From assembly GCA_034620365.1 (NCBI GenBank), contig JAQGEQ010000251.1:310001-374000 (forward strand): a stretch of 64,000 nt of DNA. The letters run 5' to 3'. The position numbers and the translations under genes are program-made. Position 1 is the first letter of the stretch, and every line of letters begins with the position of its first letter. The notes beneath the pieces are model-generated. The model searched no databases and was not told the DNA's origin. It worked only from the letters and a program-made list of their open reading frames with translations. This stretch comes from Pegea sp. RAD2-039 (taxonomy: Eukaryota; Chordata; Thaliacea; Salpida; Salpidae). Of the stretch, positions 29,124-41,400 are shown piece after piece.

Positions 29124-31991
29124 TCACTTAAAATTATACAAAACTTGGTTCGCTGAATTTGTGTGAGGCGTGCTTGAACCCGAAGTTGACTGGTTTCGGG
29201 CTTCTTGAGCAGCCTTTTCTTTTCTGTTTAGTAACAACAGTTTAATATTTTGTATTATATTATTACCAGTATTGATTTAAACTTAAATAGTTCTTAAATA
29301 GGTTTCTATCATCTATACTTGAAAATGATTTTGTTTGGTTGTTTAAAAGATATAAAACTACAAACTTTTTCCGCATTCGACCAAGTACAAATTCTTTCAA
29401 TCTGTCTTTCACTTGTTGATGGGTTAGTGGCGTTTTTTCTGCAGTGTTGTTCCTTCAATAAAATTTGAAATAAATTTAAATGAAATAAGAGAAAACTTAA
29501 AAAGTAATTGTACAATTTTGAACAAAAAGAATTAACCCTAAGAACTCATTCAAACTCTTAGATTAGTTTTGAACTCTTTTTACAGCCTGATTCGGCGGGA
29601 ACGTCTATGCATGTGCATACATGTGTCAGGGCAGAAGTCATGGGTATCTAGTTGGTACCCATGCAGTAGGACTTCACATCTGCAACGAATCTGGTGCTAT
29701 CAGATGAGTACAGTCACAAACTGCCTACGACTCCGGTTTTAAATTAGGAATTTTGCATCTCCGAGACTTGTTGGTATTTTACCAGACTCACAAAGCCTTT
29801 CTAACCGTTTTTTTTTTATAAGAATATGTGTCAACCGGGGATCGAACTCGGAACCCCCTGCTTGGTAGGCAGATATGTTTACCGCTTTGCCACAAAAATA
29901 AACGCGTTCGGTTTGAAACTAAAATATATTAAATTTAATTTTACGTTTTTGATGCGTAAAAGTAATTTATGGTCCTTTATATAAAATAAAATCAGAGAAT
30001 CTAAATTTTAAAAATATTGATGTTTCATTTTAGTTAAGATATAATTTGCTTAGAAAGATATTAGTTTAGATGCAAGTAAATCCTTAGATCATAATCAAGA
30101 ACGTTGAAACCAATCTGAGTTATTACTTAAGGTATTGTAATATTATAGAAAGTTTAAATAGATTGACAAACCCTTGGTCTTGAGAATTGGTTTCCTCATT
30201 GCGATTATATCTTGCCAAATCTTGCTGAGTTGGTAACATTTGATTGTTGGTGGGAATTGTAGCTGGGTAAGTTGAGCTGTGAGCAGCCGATTGCTGTTGC
30301 TGAGAATTTGTAGACTCATTCTTATAAAAGCATGGATGATTTTGGTGATGATTGTCATAAGATTGCTGGTAACAACTTTCTTGATAACTTCGGGGGGCGT
30401 TTGGTTGATGATACTGATATGTTGGATTGAATTGTAGTCCTGGAACAGGATGGTTTCGAGGATAAGTTTCTTGACTCGTTTGAGAAAAATTAGGTCCGTA
30501 GAACTTTGCTTGTTCAGATTGCTGGGAAGTGAAATAAGTAGGTTGAACTGGTTGCAAATAGTTGACAGAACCATGTCCAGTTCCTTGTTGAGCTTGTGTG
30601 TGGGTCACTGGCTGTTCATACATCTGTGCTTCAAGTATAGATTGTCCATTGGAACAAAACTCTTGATTCACTGGCATTTGAACGAAGCGATGATTTTGGT
30701 GGAGATGGTTTTGATATGATAATTGGTGAGGCACAGCAATATTTTCAGTTTGCATGTTTCCTTGAAAGGTTTGAGTTTGAAGTCGTTCAGCTGACCTACT
30801 AATATCTTCAGTAAAACCCGGTTGTTGCTGATGAGGTACATTTGCATAATAAGATTGATTATTGGTAAACGATTCTGGTTGATATGGCATACTTTGCATT
30901 TGAGTATGATGATATCGAACAGGGTATGGTCTAATCCTTGTTCCAACTCTACGTGATGCTCTAATAAATACAATAATACATTATGAACAACAAAACAGTT
31001 GTAAGTACAATAACAATCAAAAAGTATCTACTTTCGAATAAAGTTGATTTTTGTTAAAAATTTTATATTGGTAAAACTGAAAATACTTTTTGTTAATCAA
31101 GTTTGTTATTTGAAATCACAAAAGTCAAATATTCTGCAAATCTTGTATTACTGGTTTGTAATAAAAAGCGAATAAGCAGTAGTAGCCCGGTTCTCTCTCG
31201 ATGTTCGAATAAACAAAGAAAGTTATCATAAGCAAATTGAATGTTTTAATTTACTATAAAATCAATAACGCTTTTTAGTGCGGTAGTCTTATACTAAAAA
31301 AACCTTATCTGAATTCTTAAATTGTTGGTAAGGTGAAGTTTTAAAAACAAGTATTAAAATATTTCTGTCTTAAAGGAAAATTGTTATTTAGCTTACCTTG
31401 TAGTTGGTACAGTATTCAGTGGTTGATTACTGAAAGGGTTTGATGAACGAACGTTTGTTTGAGACTCAATAACACCCCTGAATAAAACAAATCTTTTAGT
31501 AATAATTCTGCTGCGATCATTTTTAAATCTATAGTTGTTGTATTTATACGTACTTTCATTAAAGTTTGCAGGTATTTTGATTAAATAAGCAAGTACTTTT
31601 TTTAAACTCAAACAAAAATGGCAGTTTATTCGAAATAATTGCTTTACAGTCTTAAAAACTTTGTAATTATTTATTGTTAAACATCTTAAATCATTGCAAA
31701 AAAAAATAGAAAACTAAATAAACTTTTGAAATATAATTTATATGATACTAGTTACTTTAAAAAAGATTTCAAATTTAGTTGATAACAAAAACTATCTTAC
31801 GGTTGCTGGCTTCCATCGGTTGCATCTTTAAAGTATAAATGGTTTTTACAATTAAATATTAAAGATTTAGATTATTATTTAGTTAGACTAATTATTACAT
31901 TATTAACATTAAAGAAAATAATTTCTTACAATAAAGAACAATTGTCTGGATAAATAATTACATGAGAAAAAAACTTACCCCCATAAAACAT
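29124..31991 (-). CDS. Glutamine-rich protein A of a tandem paralogous pair
   Basis: An unrecognised family. Six coding exons: 31979-31991, 31801-31825, 31397-31477, 30172-30960, 29366-29452, 29124-29223; sum 1095 bases, 364 aa, no internal stop, all GT-AG. The first exon has 13 coding bases (MFYG plus one base). A short polar segment leads to a Gln/Asn/His/Tyr-rich centre including RPYPVRYHHTQMQSMPYQ, QSILEAQMYEQ and VQPTYFTSQQSEQ. The C-terminus is basic with a hydrophobic heptad-like stretch, THQQVKDRLKEFVLGRMRKK, then KEKAAQ, ending NQVLYNFK. No signal peptide or membrane segment is seen. The C-terminal motif resembles the MEF2-binding helix of class IIa HDACs (VKxxLxEFVL), which is inference. 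The Gln-rich body suggests a nuclear co-regulator. The paralogue at 38489-41628 supports every exon except for two exons missing here. Confidence 0.82.
29584..29893 (-). mobile_element. tRNA-derived SINE-like element
   Basis: It lies upstream of the last-but-one region of gene A, within its large intron. The minus-strand head at 29828-29893 looks like a shrunken tRNA: acceptor arms GTGGCAA and TTGACAC pair at 6 of 7, an anticodon-like loop CTACCAA sits between TCTGC and GCAGG, and the T-loop is GTTCGATC. A tRNA-unrelated body follows with a perfect 8-bp hairpin (CATGGGTA at 29639, TACCCATG at 29656). The whole block is much richer in G+C than its flanks. D-arm loss and arm mismatches argue against a working tRNA gene. 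Confidence 0.65.
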
Positions 31992-33902
31992 TTTTGTTTT
32001 AATTTGAAATAAATCAACAGCTTGTAAAAGAATTTTATAAACTTAATATCTGAAACAGAACTTTATTCGATCATTAAATTTAATAAATAGAAACTTAATT
32101 AAAAAATTTTAACCTGACATGATCTCATAAAAAAACTTATACAAATAAATTAAATAAATGAACATGTAAACTTAAATATTTTCTAAGGGCTACATCTTTT
32201 TAAGAAAAGGTACTTTGGGTACTACTAGGTACTTCGTCTCATACAGCAGTTTCAACTAATGCATGATATTCATTTCATTTGAATATATAAGTTGTGATGG
32301 ACGGTTCAAGCCCTGAAGCCGTAGTCTCAGTGTTGCATCATTTGATACTATCTCTACCTTAAGGGCATGATTTTACGCACAATTATCTATCTCTATTGGT
32401 CATATTATCAATTTTATATAAGAATAGATCTTGGTACAATATAATGAGTAAACACTTATTCAAGTTATATACATTATATATAAATCCATAAATTATATAT
32501 GGATGTCAAATATAACAAATCAAGAAGTACCTTTATTATTAGTCTCGCTGTTGATTATTTTTAGATAAGTTTTTAAGAATATAATACCGATAGATTTTTT
32601 TAACATAAAATTTCTATGAATTTCAAAGTCCTATGAGCTCAAGAAGTTACCCTAAAAAAACTGATTCTTTAATATCATTAAAGTTAAAATAAACTTGTCA
32701 GCTTTTCTAAGTAAAAATAGGTTTACTATTTTTCTGTTAAATCAATCTACAATCAAAAGGTCTTTAGTGAAAATACAGAAACATTTCTATTTCAATAGAA
32801 ACTTTGTGTAAGTTATCATATGGTTTTACACAACTTCATAAGGCTTGTTGTGGATTGAGTTTGGAGTACAACAACTCAATTGAAAATGTTCTAGAAAAGT
32901 TGTTTAATGGTTTATAATTAGTAAATGAATCCTCTATTATAATCAAGTTTCAGTTGGTATAAACCTTGCTTGTAAATAAATAAGGAATAAATAAATTCCT
33001 TAATAAATAGAAAAAAAAATGTATAAAAAAACCCATCTCAAAAATAAGGATTTGAAAATCTTTAAAAACTTTTAGAAAAGTTTTTCGGTGACGCAGGAAC
33101 TTTGTAAATGTTTATGTTTCTTACTAGGTACACGTGAGACTTATAAACACTTTTTTTAAAGATATTTTATCTATTCAGACAGAACTAAAGTTATTGATGT
33201 AAAAACCATGAAAGGTTTTATTCCTGATAACTATCTTCATCGTCTAATTGCTTCTCTTAAACAAAAAGATTCTATTTTTATTATTGAAAAATGTTAGTCG
33301 GATTTTGAAGAATTTGTATATAAGGTTTCGAGCCTTGATTTCAATTGGTATTAAAATTACTAATTGTTGAAATATATCCATTAAGAATTTTATTTTCTTA
33401 ACGAATTATAATGAATACTCAAAAGTTTCTAGAATAAAAACCTTTTTTTAGAAATATAATCGAAAGTATTATCTATTTTTATAACTGATTTAAATTGATG
33501 GCGCCATTTAAATTTCTTTTAAAATTGAGGTTTCACTTTTTATTGTCACCTGATTTGCTTCAAATCGTCAAATATTTTGATAAAATTTGGTAGCATAAAA
33601 TTATAATCAAACTTATAAAATTTCTGATCATAAAAAAACAAAAAATGTTTCCGAAAATAGTTTAATGTTTTTCTTAAAATTTTATATACTAAATTTCAGC
33701 ATTGGTGGTAACGTTTATAAGCTGTTATGCTTTATATTTACTTACATTTGTCTAAAATGCTTATAAGCACAACTTTACATAGACAAATATTAGTTTAAAA
33801 AGAATACCAACTTCTGTAAGCTTAATTATTGATGTTGCAGTATTATTAAATCACAAAAAAAACTGCGACAAAATGATTTTTTGAAATTTTTCAAATGCTT
33901 AC
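31992..33902. other. Intergenic DNA upstream of gene A
   Basis: A+T-rich. A GC-richer patch of about 180 bases at 32211-32390 (with GGTACT/AGTACC-like repeats) looks like an unclassified repeat fragment. No gene seen. Confidence 0.45.
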
Positions 33903-34092
33903 AAATAATAATTTCTAAACTGTGAATTTTTCTCTTTTACAATACTATGATTCTGTGCAATTCTTCACTGTCATATGCTTTTTCGTTTACACGTCAAATA
34001 GATTTAATTTGTGAGAATGTGTGTTAGCGAGAGGTGCTCTCTTTAGGCACCCTCCTTCACATTTATTGTAATAAATAAATAAATAAATAAAT
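33903..34092 (+). mobile_element. LINE 3' UTR, copy 2
   Basis: Begins at the last codons and stop of the ORF2 end (TTTCTAAACTGTGAAT as in copy 3) and runs through the same 3' UTR (GTGTGTTAGCGAGAGG, CACCCTCCTTCACATTTATT) to an (AATA)n tail ending at 34092. It is severely 5' truncated. Confidence 0.8.
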
Positions 34093-34639
34093 TATACTCA
34101 CAAGTCCAACAAAATGAAAAAGGTATTGCTTGTCAAACGGAAACTATTAATAAAATAGTTAAAACTCCTCTACAACATTCATACACAATTACAATTAAAA
34201 ATTATGCTTGTATCTGTTCTGTTTGTTATCTGTTTGTGAAATAAACGACAGTAAGTTTAAACTTCTTGTAAAACCAGCAATAAATCAACTTATTTTATTT
34301 GGCTCTTTGATTAGGAATAGAAAGATCTTACTTTAATTCATTCATTGTAGGAGTCTGTGTAAAAGATACCAAATAACCTTTTACTCGTTGAAGTAGCCAG
34401 TGTTTTCTCGAAAACTTTGTTTTAAATCTAAATTCATTTTTCAATTAATGAAACTAATTAGGTTTCTTCTTTAATCTATTAAACCAGTTCTAAAACTACT
34501 TTTTATTTAGTTATTAAATAACTTTATAAAAACTTAGACTTAATTTTTCAAAATGTCTTCTAAATGTGGGTACTTTATAAAACATTTTTATTTTGAATAA
34601 AGATATAGTTCATTCAAAGGTTATTAAGGATGTTATAGC

Positions 34640-34945
34640 GTGAGGCGTAGTTGCTGGTCAACTTTCATTTCGTCATACTGCACAACTATTACTTGGAACC
34701 AGCTGCCATCAGACATTGTCATGTCAGAATCACTCGCGTTGTTCAAGCAGAAGCTGAACCGTTATAATATTGCCAACATTTTCATTTCTAAACTGTGAAT
34801 TTTTTTTACTTTTTTATATTATTAACATCCTATGTAATTATTCACTATTATCCTTTCTATATTTTCGACTTAATTTCTAGCGAGAGATTCTCTCTTCAGG
34901 CATCTTCCTTTGCGATTTTTGTAATAAATAAAACATAAAACGGGA
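34640..34945 (+). mobile_element. LINE 3' end, copy 3
   Basis: Encodes TWNQLPSDIVMSESLALFK then QKLNRYNIANIFISKL and a stop, followed by a diverged version of the same UTR with an AATAAATAAAA-type end. The nucleotide sequence over WNQLPSDIVMSESL is nearly identical to copy 1 on the other strand at 14930-15010. It sits about 550 bases after copy 2 in the same orientation. Confidence 0.85.
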
Positions 34946-35414
34946 AGTTCTATTTGAAAACTTAATCAAAATTTTTGCAAACATAAATGGTTTTAAATAA
35001 GTAGCTCTGAAGCAAGTTGATTTTAGGGTTTATTAATTTGTTAGTTTACATCTAACAGTTCATAATCAAAATTTTTTTGTTTTAAATGTAATTTATGATG
35101 ATGATAACGAAATCTTCCTGTCTAGCAAGGAGTGTTAGAAAAGTGTTGCCAAAAATAGATTAAAACGATAATAGAGTTACAAAAGATGTTTGAGTTTCTT
35201 CCTTGTTTTTGATGTAGATTTTATTTTTTCATCTTTTACTTACATCTTAAATATTATAAAACCAGCAGTATATGATGTGATTTAAATATATTTAGAATAT
35301 TTTGGATTGAATTTTCTTTAAAAAAGAAAACAAATGAAAGGGTATTTTGTTGTTTCAAAATTATTAAAATTTTTTCTGTTTATTATTGAAAAGTTAAAAC
35401 CAACTGAAACCATC

Positions 35415-35570
35415 ATGAAATACAAAACATTTTCCTTTTTATTTTTTCTAGTACACAACCTGGATGTATATGGTAACATGTACAGAACCGATCTAGAAAC
35501 ACCATATTACAAAGCTAACGATTTGATCATGACATTTTCTTTATTTTCTAGAAGTACTAAAAACTTCTAA
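35415..35570 (+). CDS. Possible small secreted peptide (weak)
   Basis: A 51-aa frame beginning MKYKTFSFLFFLVHNLDVYG, which has the basic start and hydrophobic core of a signal peptide, followed by a polar 31-residue tail with no cysteine. A longer in-frame ATG exists at 35334, which would bury the signal-like segment. No splice or homology support; chance is quite possible in such A+T-rich DNA. Confidence 0.2.
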   Translation: MKYKTFSFLFFLVHNLDVYGNMYRTDLETPYYKANDLIMTFSLFSRSTKNF

Positions 35571-35689
35571 CTTTCAACAAACGAAACTAAACACAGTTTT
35601 AATATTTATTTGAAAATTTTGGATAATTTTTACACTTGATCTTTTATTTAAAAGTAAATATTCTTCTTTCTCTAAGTATCATCCAGACT

Positions 35690-35900
35690 CTTTACTCCAG
35701 ATACCTTGATATTTCTTTGTATGAAACTATTTGTAGTCCAAAAGCTGTAGTCGAACCTTCGATTAGACTACTTGGTGTTGTTTTACGTTTTTCTAACTGG
35801 TTGATGATGTCAACTTGCCATTTAAAGTCTTAAATGTTTCAAACAGATCTCTAATTATATCAAAAGTTTTAACTTCAAGGTCACCTGCACGAAATGATAT
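35690..35900 (-). pseudogene. Coding-like remnant of unknown origin
   Basis: The minus strand shows ISFRAGDLEVKTFDIIRDLF and, in another frame just after it, KWQVDIINQLEKRKTTPSSL continuing to AFGLQIVSYKEISRYLE and a stop. Both pieces have balanced, protein-like composition unlike the surrounding DNA, but they do not form one continuous frame. The source gene or element is not recognised. Confidence 0.4.
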
Positions 35901-38488
35901 CTGATGTTTTTAGGAAAATAGCAAAATTTAAATAATATGAAAGAAAATGAAAATGTGACATTTTCAATAATATGATTGCTTTCAATAATTTTCAAAACTT
36001 ACTTGTACTATAAGAAATAGTTTAACGTCTATTATACAAAGTCTTATTTTATTAGGTTAAGGTTAGATTAAGTATTGAGCTAGGTTAGATTTAGTTATTA
36101 AGTAATTAATAACATTATCTTGTCATATGAATAAAATTAAAAAAGATACAAAGAAGCTTTTAAACTGATCTCAATTTATATCAAAAAGTTTGTAAAATTT
36201 TAAGATTACTGATTTTCAATCCGATAAGTCTTCCAAAGCTGAGTTTTTTCATCTAATTTTTTTCTTGATAAATGTTGTCAACTATGAAACTCAGTCAGAA
36301 TGTTCCAGATTCTTGTGTCTACTTAACATAAGGCTTCACAGCAGCAATAGAAGCTTGATAATGTTTTTTTTATAAATTATTGGATATAAAATAATTGAAA
36401 ATCTTTTTGCATTTGTTTTGTTGCAACAAAAGTATATAAACAAGTTCTTTATACTCTAAGTATTTGAATTTTTCGAAAAGTATATTTAAAACTGATGATT
36501 AAAAGCTATGTATCGTTGCAGCAATCACAAACATGGTTTGTTCAAAAATGAGATATCATAAATCCAACCACTAATCTAATGATTTGGCAAAATTTTGAAA
36601 ACTGTTTTTATTTCATTAGATTAAAATTCTGTCTACTAATCCTAAATAATTCTTATATTTTAGTTTTATATTTACTTACATTTAATAGTTGGAGTTATAT
36701 TACTTTTATCATTTTAATATTTTTTAAAACAAATGCTTGAATAAAAACATCTAAACTTTTGATAAACAATTTAATAGCAAAACAGAATAAGTTTGAATTA
36801 ATTAAACTTCTTTAAGCTCTGAGAAAAAGTCATTTCAGAAACCATAAAATGAAAAATCAAATTAGTTTTCAACCAAATTCAAAATGTTTATTTGTTGATC
36901 ATCTTTCAAATAATTTCCTAAAATTTTACAAAAGTTAAAGTTCTATTTCGGTGGTGATAAAGAATAAATCATTGGTAAAGATGTTGCCTTTCTAGCTTCT
37001 TATTGAAATCTTATTTTCTTCATTTTTGAATAATTTGAAATAAGAAGCAAGGTTTAGAAATAGAAAGCAATTTCACACAGACATTTCACAAGAATATATT
37101 AGTTGTTTTGTTTTAGGTTAAATATTTAAAATTTTTGATATAAAATGTTTGCAAATATTTTCATTCAACAAAATTGAAAAAGTTACCGAATTAAATATTT
37201 GATTGATAAAAAAAGTTTTTCAATTTTATAGTTTAAAGAACAATATTTTGAAATTAAGTGAATACTTTTTGCACATTTTGATTAAAGTCTTGTTTCGTCA
37301 GATCCATATAAAATAAAAACTTCTTTACTGAAAGTAAAAATCTTATCAAAGTAAATTGAATCAGATACTATCAAAGAAGAAAATAATTTGAAATTGTTAG
37401 CTTATAAGCAAATATTTTTAAAGACTTTTATAAGACTGTGTTTTCTGGTTGTTCTTTCTGTTGTTTTATTTGTATTTAAAATCATAAACATTGTACTTTT
37501 ATGTTTTTAATGTAATATTTACCAACATCTGTTTCCTTTAAATGAGTTTATTTTTTAGAAGTAAACAAACATGTTTAACTCTAAATATTTAGATTATTTA
37601 CAAACAAAAAGTTAACAAAACTTTCCTAGTAGGTATAAATTGCGATATAAAAGCAATCTTTTTTACTTTTAAAATTAACCTAAATTTTGTTAGTAGATCA
37701 AATAATTGTTTTCTTCAAATTTTTACTTTTTTGATAAGAGTTCTATTAGCTAAGTTACTAACTAATTTCATTACTTTAACTAACTGAATAACTAAAAAAG
37801 TCTTACATAAATTAATTTTTTTTTTATTGGATAAATTTGCTTTATTTCGCTTGAAATATAAAATATATTAATTAATAGTTAAAAAGTAAGAATTGTAAAA
37901 TAATAATTAAATTTCTTTTACTTTTAGAATGTTAGTTACAGAAATAGAGATGAAGTTATAAAAGAATAATATGAAAGAAGAAACTAATCAAATTAACCAA
38001 TCTTTTGCTTGTTGATAAACAGTTACCGAGTTGTATAAACATAAAACACTTTTGATAACATTTGACCTGAACAGTTTGAACTATTAAACAAATATTTATT
38101 ATTTTGGTATATTGTTATCAAATTGTAAACAATCTATAAAAAAACAAAGTTTTTATTTTAACCGAATAGTAAGAGTAATGAAAGGACTCTTTAGTTTTCT
38201 TGTCTTTTTAAACAGAAGATAATATATAAAAGTAATTATTTCAAATTATAATTCAAAATATAAATTCCAAAGAAACGTAATTTTGTCTGAAAATGGTCTC
38301 TACAAGTTTTAGAATCAAATTTATTACTTTGAAATTGTAGTTTCAATCCATCTAATACTTTTAAAACTAATTCATCAAAAACCATTCACGTCTTGGTTTT
38401 CTGACTGTGAGTTTTGTACGTGTGCAAAGCTATGATAAAAATTTTCTCTTGAAAAAATCATCTTTACGACAACCAATCAAATGTTTTG

Positions 38489-41400
38489 TCACCTTGATTT
38501 TTCCAGGACTTGGTTGGGCGTGGTTTTATCAGAGTGGGCCACGTTCATTGCTGCCCAAGATGACTGTAACTGTGTCTTGGCAGCAGATTTTTCTTTCCTT
38601 AATATAATATAACATTACTCTTACAAATCCATTCTTAATTATTTCAAAAATATAGTTTTAATCAAAGAAATACTTAATTGTATAAAAAGAACTTTTGCAA
38701 CAAACTTTTGCTGCATTCGAAAAAGAACAAATGCTCGTAGCTTCCTCATAATAAATTGATGGTTAGCCCTTTCGCTAATTTGATGGTTAAAACTGTTTCT
38801 AGAATAGAAATACAAACTGTTAAAGTTTTCTAAATACAAATTGAAGTTAAAGAATCAATCGAATCAATTGAGTTAAAACCAGATTTACTAATCAGAGATT
38901 CTAAACTAACAGATGATACTTAGCACTAAAACAAAAAAATACTTATAAAGGTAGTAACATAGTCATAAAGCTCTAATAACTTCTCACCTTTGTTCTAGAA
39001 AGTTGTCTTCTTGAAAACTACCACAATTATAAGCTTGCTGGTTGGGTAACATTTGGTTATTGTAAGCATAACGAGATATATAATAAGGATTCTGAGTAAC
39101 CAATTGCTGTTGCTGATGGTTGCTGAATGCACTTTCTTGACTAAAAGTAGCATGGTGATTTTGATGAAAGGTTTTGAGATTTTGAGCTTGATTGTAATAT
39201 GACTGTGGACAAAAACTTCTTTCAAGATTTTGAGAGTATATCTGATTTGTTGGTTCGGTTTTTAGTCCTGAAATAGTTTGCTGATTATTTATAAAATCTT
39301 CTGCTTTTCGGTATGAAACATTAGAATTGCTAAATGTTGCTTGTTCAGAAGTGAAATAAGTAGGTTGAACTTGCTGTAAACAGCTGACAGAACCATGTCC
39401 AGTTCCTTGTTCAGCTTGTCTTTGAGCCAATGAATGTTCATACATCTGTGCTTCAAGTACAGATTGTTCTTTTAAACAAAATTCTTGCTTCACTGGCATT
39501 TGAATGAAGCTATTATTTTGGTGAAGATGGTTTTGATTTGTTAATTGCTGAGCTACAGCAATGTTTTCAGATTGTACACTTTCTTGAAAGTTTTGACTTT
39601 GAAGTTGCTCAACAGATCTATCTTCCCTAAAACGTTGTTGCTGCTGCTGATATCCATTTTCATAAGGAAGCTCAATCTTTGCAGGAGATTGACGTTGGTA
39701 CGGAATACTTTGTATTCGAGTATCATGTCGAATTGGGTAAGGTCTCTTACTTGAAGCAAATTTACATGATGATCTAGATGAAGAAAACTGGACAGTTAGT
39801 TGTGGAATATATAATATTGATATTTAAGTATAAATACAATTATTAAAAATATAGCTTCAACAAAAGTTTAATATTTGAGAGAGATATATTAACCAAAAGC
39901 ATGTAAAAACAAAACATGCAAATTTTTATATTGTTATAACAACTTCATAAATTTGAAGCTGTTTAAAGATATATTTTACAAAAATTATTTATCAAATAAT
40001 AATTAGAAACACTTTTACATCAAATTTCTTTATTTATTAGTTGTTTACCTGGATGTTTGAATTGTATTTCCTTTATAGTTGTTTTGAGCTTGCTGCTCCT
40101 GGTTCTCATATTTTTCTTCAGTTCCATTTGCACTGTAAAAATAGTTGCTGATGTTACAAAACTATTTGCTAGTTGTTTATGAAATTACTTACAAGGTTTC
40201 ACGTTTTTCCAAAGAGCGATTAAATAAATAGAAATAATTTTTAGGGTCATATTGGTTGGTGATATGCTGGTCATCAGAACTTACACAGTTGCTGTAAAGT
40301 ACCAACAATTTTTTTACTAAAACGTTTCTTGATGTATAAAAGTCTAGAAATGTTTACTTTCAAATCTTATTCGATAAAATTAGTTAATCGAATAACTAAT
40401 TAAACATTATATTAAAATTTAATATCCTTTAAAACATTTTGATCATATTTTTGTCTCATTGAACTTAATATTGCTTAAATTTGATAATTACTTGAGAACT
40501 TTTTGAAAAAGTTTCACCCTAAAAGCAAAGAAACTTATATTTATAGCTATGATTAATGAAAACAGATAAAAAAAAAATTGATAATTTTTTTAGACTTCTA
40601 TTTATAGATCTGTAATTTTTAAAAAGCAAAAAGCTACAGTTTAAAGATTCAAGATTCAAGGTTCAAGGTTGCTATAAAATTTCTAAAAAATATAACTGAT
40701 ATCTATAAAACTTACCCTGTAGATGACGAATCAGTCAGTAGAAGGCTGGACCCGTTTGTTGGCAGCGGTTGACATTCAATAACATTACTAAATGAATAAA
40801 ATAGTTTTAGTTGAACAGAAAAAACAAGAATTTTTGAAAATTGTAAACAAAAACTCAAACGATGCATAAATAAATTTACTGACTCTAAAAATGTATTATT
40901 TATCAAGATCTTACAAAGTATAAATATTTACTGATTAAATTTGCGATAAACTGTAAAGCCGATGTACATACAAGTAGATTCGAAAAATAAGCAACAAATG
41001 CTTATTGAGATTCGAATATTTCACAATTTGATTTTAATTTAATTAATTTTAGCAGAACCACTAAAATAATTTGCTTCATTATCATTACTGTTTATATATT
41101 TCTAAATATTGCGACAAATAAAAAACTTGAAAATAAATAAGCTTTCCAAATATAAATTGATTTATACAAATTAGTTTTAAAATGATATTTAGATTTAGTT
41201 TATAACAAAAACTAGCTTACAGTTGCTGGGTATCTGATCTTTCATCAGTTGTATCTTTAAAATATAAAAAGTTAGTTTAAAGAAGTCAAACGAAATCGTG
41301 AGTCTTAACATTAAAGAAAAGTTTAAACTAATATTATTAGAAAGTCAGCAGAATATCCAAGAAATAACATTGCTGAAGATGTTTGGAAGATGACTGTTAA

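Larger units (their letters stand above)
34946..38488. other. Intergenic region between the paralogous genes
   Basis: Mostly A+T-rich. Two minor items are noted separately: a 51-codon frame with a signal-peptide-like start (35415-35570, +) and a broken coding-like stretch (35690-35900, -). No further copy of the Gln-rich family was found here. Confidence 0.5.

Noticed and set aside
29828-29893. A functional tRNA gene
   Set aside because: D-arm collapsed, mismatch in acceptor and T stems, only 66 bases, followed by a SINE-like body.
29124-31991. Calling the Gln-rich genes class IIa histone deacetylases
   Set aside because: No deacetylase domain follows; both genes end with a stop shortly after the motif.
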